A stretch of DNA of 6,632 nt. It comes from Elusimicrobiota bacterium (lineage in GTDB: Bacteria > Elusimicrobiota > Elusimicrobia > JACQJN01). Numbering within the stretch: the first letter of the stretch is position 1; the number at the start of each line of letters is the position of its first letter. The position numbers were made by a program, and so were the translations under genes. Below are positions 5,430 to 6,632 of the stretch, one piece after another. The stretch is taken from NCBI GenBank assembly GCA_016205085.1, contig JACQJN010000090.1, forward strand, positions 1 to 6,632, written 5' to 3'. A model generated the notes under the pieces. That model was not told the DNA's origin. It did no database searches and saw nothing but the letters and a program-made list of their open reading frames with translations.

Positions 5430-6632
5430 GAAAACTCTTTTATTTTTTTAATTTTTCCCTTCTGGCTGTTTTTATTGCGGCTGTCGTGACAGACCACAAC
5501 CGAGAATGGAAGAAATACCAGAGGGCTTACTACCGTAAAACGGCCCAGAAACGGCCCCTGGAGATCAAGCAGATTCTTGTGAAAGATCTAAATCGCGTGG
5601 ACCGCTGCATCACCTGTCATGTGGCGATGGATGAATTCACCAATCCCTCTTTGACCAGCGACATCCCGGATAATCCGTATAAAGCCCATCCTGACCTGCC
5701 GGGATTGGTGAAAAACCACCCTTTCCAGAAGTATGGCTGCACTACTTGTCACGCGGGACAGGGGTTGGCCACTACGGTGGAGGAGGCTCATCACAAAGTG
5801 ACGGAGGGGCATGTTGTTGTTTGGGAACATCCCATTTTGAAACAACCCTATATCCAGGCCTCTTGTGTCAAATGCCATGCCGACTTTGAGAAACTGCATG
5901 GAGCGGAGGTGGCGGCTCTGGGAAAAAACTTATTTGACAAACATGGCTGTATCGGATGCCATCAGATCAAGGGAGAGGGCGGCGTCATCAGTGTGGACCT
6001 TGGAGATATCGCGGATAAGCCTTTGGCCCGTATTGCTCCGCACAGTTTTGAACTGGCGGGGGTTCATCCTGAAAACTACGGCGTGCAGGCATGGATTGAG
6101 GCTCACATGACCAAAGATCCCATATCTTTTATTCCCAATGATCCGAAGGCTGAGTTTAATACCGAACCCATCGCTCCCAGCGGTATGCCGCCGTATTATA
6201 AAGAGTTGAAGGAGTCGGAGGCCAAAGCGATCACCACCTATCTTCTTTCCATGTCCAATAGGCCGATTCCCAGGGATTACTATGTCTATACCCCACCCAA
6301 GCCGGCGCCGAAATTCAGCGGTGCGGTGGAGCATGGAAAATATGTCTACCACAAATATGGCTGTCAGGCCTGTCATGGATTGGAGGCCAAGAAGGGCCGT
6401 AGAAATTTCAATGCTTTGGGACCCGGACAGGACTCTTCCAAGCCTTGGGATATCGCGGAGATGGCCAAGGGCATAGAGCCGACTTTGATTGATGTGGTGG
6501 GAACCTATACCCGAGAGGAGTTGAAGAAAAAGGTTCAGGATGGAGTCCCCGCCTCTGCCATTGCTAAATTTAACCCGGAGGGGCCCATCCCCCCCCTCTA
6601 TATGCCGTCTTGGAAGGAGAAAATAAAAGGAC
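5426..6632 (+). CDS. Membrane-anchored pentahaem cytochrome c, likely electron acceptor of the bc complex (3' end cut)
   Basis: The frame is open from ATG 5426 to the window edge (402 codons). Residues 4-21 are hydrophobic with no clear cleavage site, so this is probably a signal anchor with the rest in the periplasm. Five haem c sites are visible: CITCH (61-65), CTTCH (105-109), CVKCH (147-151), CIGCH (175-179) and CQACH (313-317). The first three lie in a histidine-rich stretch (His122, 123, 129, 135) suggesting bis-His haems. The last two each head a class I-like domain with a candidate Met ligand (Met254 in GMPPYY, Met393 in YMPSWKEK). Since Met393 is close to the edge, probably only a C-terminal helix is missing, though more haems beyond the edge cannot be excluded. 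Overlap with the cytochrome b stop (ATGA) implies coupled translation. The inferred role is to replace cytochrome c1 or f, taking electrons from the Rieske protein. No specific family name can be given from sequence alone. Confidence 0.9.
   Translation, partial: MRKLFYFFNFSLLAVFIAAVVTDHNREWKKYQRAYYRKTAQKRPLEIKQILVKDLNRVDRCITCHVAMDEFTNPSLTSDIPDNPYKAHPDLPGLVKNHPFQKYGCTTCHAGQGLATTVEEAHHKVTEGHVVVWEHPILKQPYIQASCVKCHADFEKLHGAEVAALGKNLFDKHGCIGCHQIKGEGGVISVDLGDIADKPLARIAPHSFELAGVHPENYGVQAWIEAHMTKDPISFIPNDPKAEFNTEPIAPSGMPPYYKELKESEAKAITTYLLSMSNRPIPRDYYVYTPPKPAPKFSGAVEHGKYVYHKYGCQACHGLEAKKGRRNFNALGPGQDSSKPWDIAEMAKGIEPTLIDVVGTYTREELKKKVQDGVPASAIAKFNPEGPIPPLYMPSWKEKIKG

Noticed and set aside
5930..6376. 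Antisense open frame (148 codons) inside the cytochrome c gene
   Set aside because: The plus strand carries haem motifs in one uninterrupted frame across the same bases. The antisense product has no recognisable domain.

Overview
This 6.6 kb window is densely packed bacterial DNA of moderate GC content. It has five essentially complete protein-coding genes, one gene running off the right edge and possibly the tail of another at the left edge. No RNA genes, CRISPR arrays, insertion sequences or phage genes were seen, and no stretch over 300 bases lacks a gene. The organism cannot be named from this alone. A Rieske/cytochrome b/multiheme cytochrome c operon, a bacterial PolX, and two short repeat elements lodged in frame inside housekeeping genes are compatible with an uncultured lineage such as Omnitrophota or a neighbouring phylum. 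That placement is a low-confidence inference.

Left half (1-3226): polX (DNA polymerase X with a PHP nuclease domain) overlaps nnrE (NAD(P)H-hydrate epimerase) by 8 bases on the plus strand, so the two look cotranscribed. tilS (tRNA-Ile lysidine synthase) lies on the minus strand and converges on nnrE, with a 64-base tail-to-tail overlap of coding sequence. tilS keeps its catalytic domain but lacks nearly all of the usual C-terminal part. polX carries a GC-rich palindrome encoding about eight extra residues. tilS carries about five copies of a 7-base repeat encoding about twelve extra residues. Both elements preserve the reading frame.

Middle (3227-3294): a 68-base intergenic segment separates the divergent tilS and respiratory genes and holds promoter-like sequence for both directions.

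Right half (3295-6632): three tightly coupled genes encode a quinol-oxidising cytochrome bc-type complex. They are a Tat-targeted Rieske iron-sulfur protein, a 542-residue cytochrome b (b6 plus subunit IV in one chain, with an extra four-helix C-terminal part) and a membrane-anchored cytochrome c with five CxxCH haem sites, cut by the window end. The inferred electron path is quinol at the Qo site to the Rieske cluster, then to the multihaem cytochrome c, which replaces cytochrome c1 or f; the b haems carry the second electron across the membrane. Qo-motif and Rieske details suggest a low-potential quinone such as menaquinone.

The most distinctive content is the architecture of this bc complex, the two in-frame repeat insertions and the truncated, overlapping tilS. 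I do not see a wholly new system.
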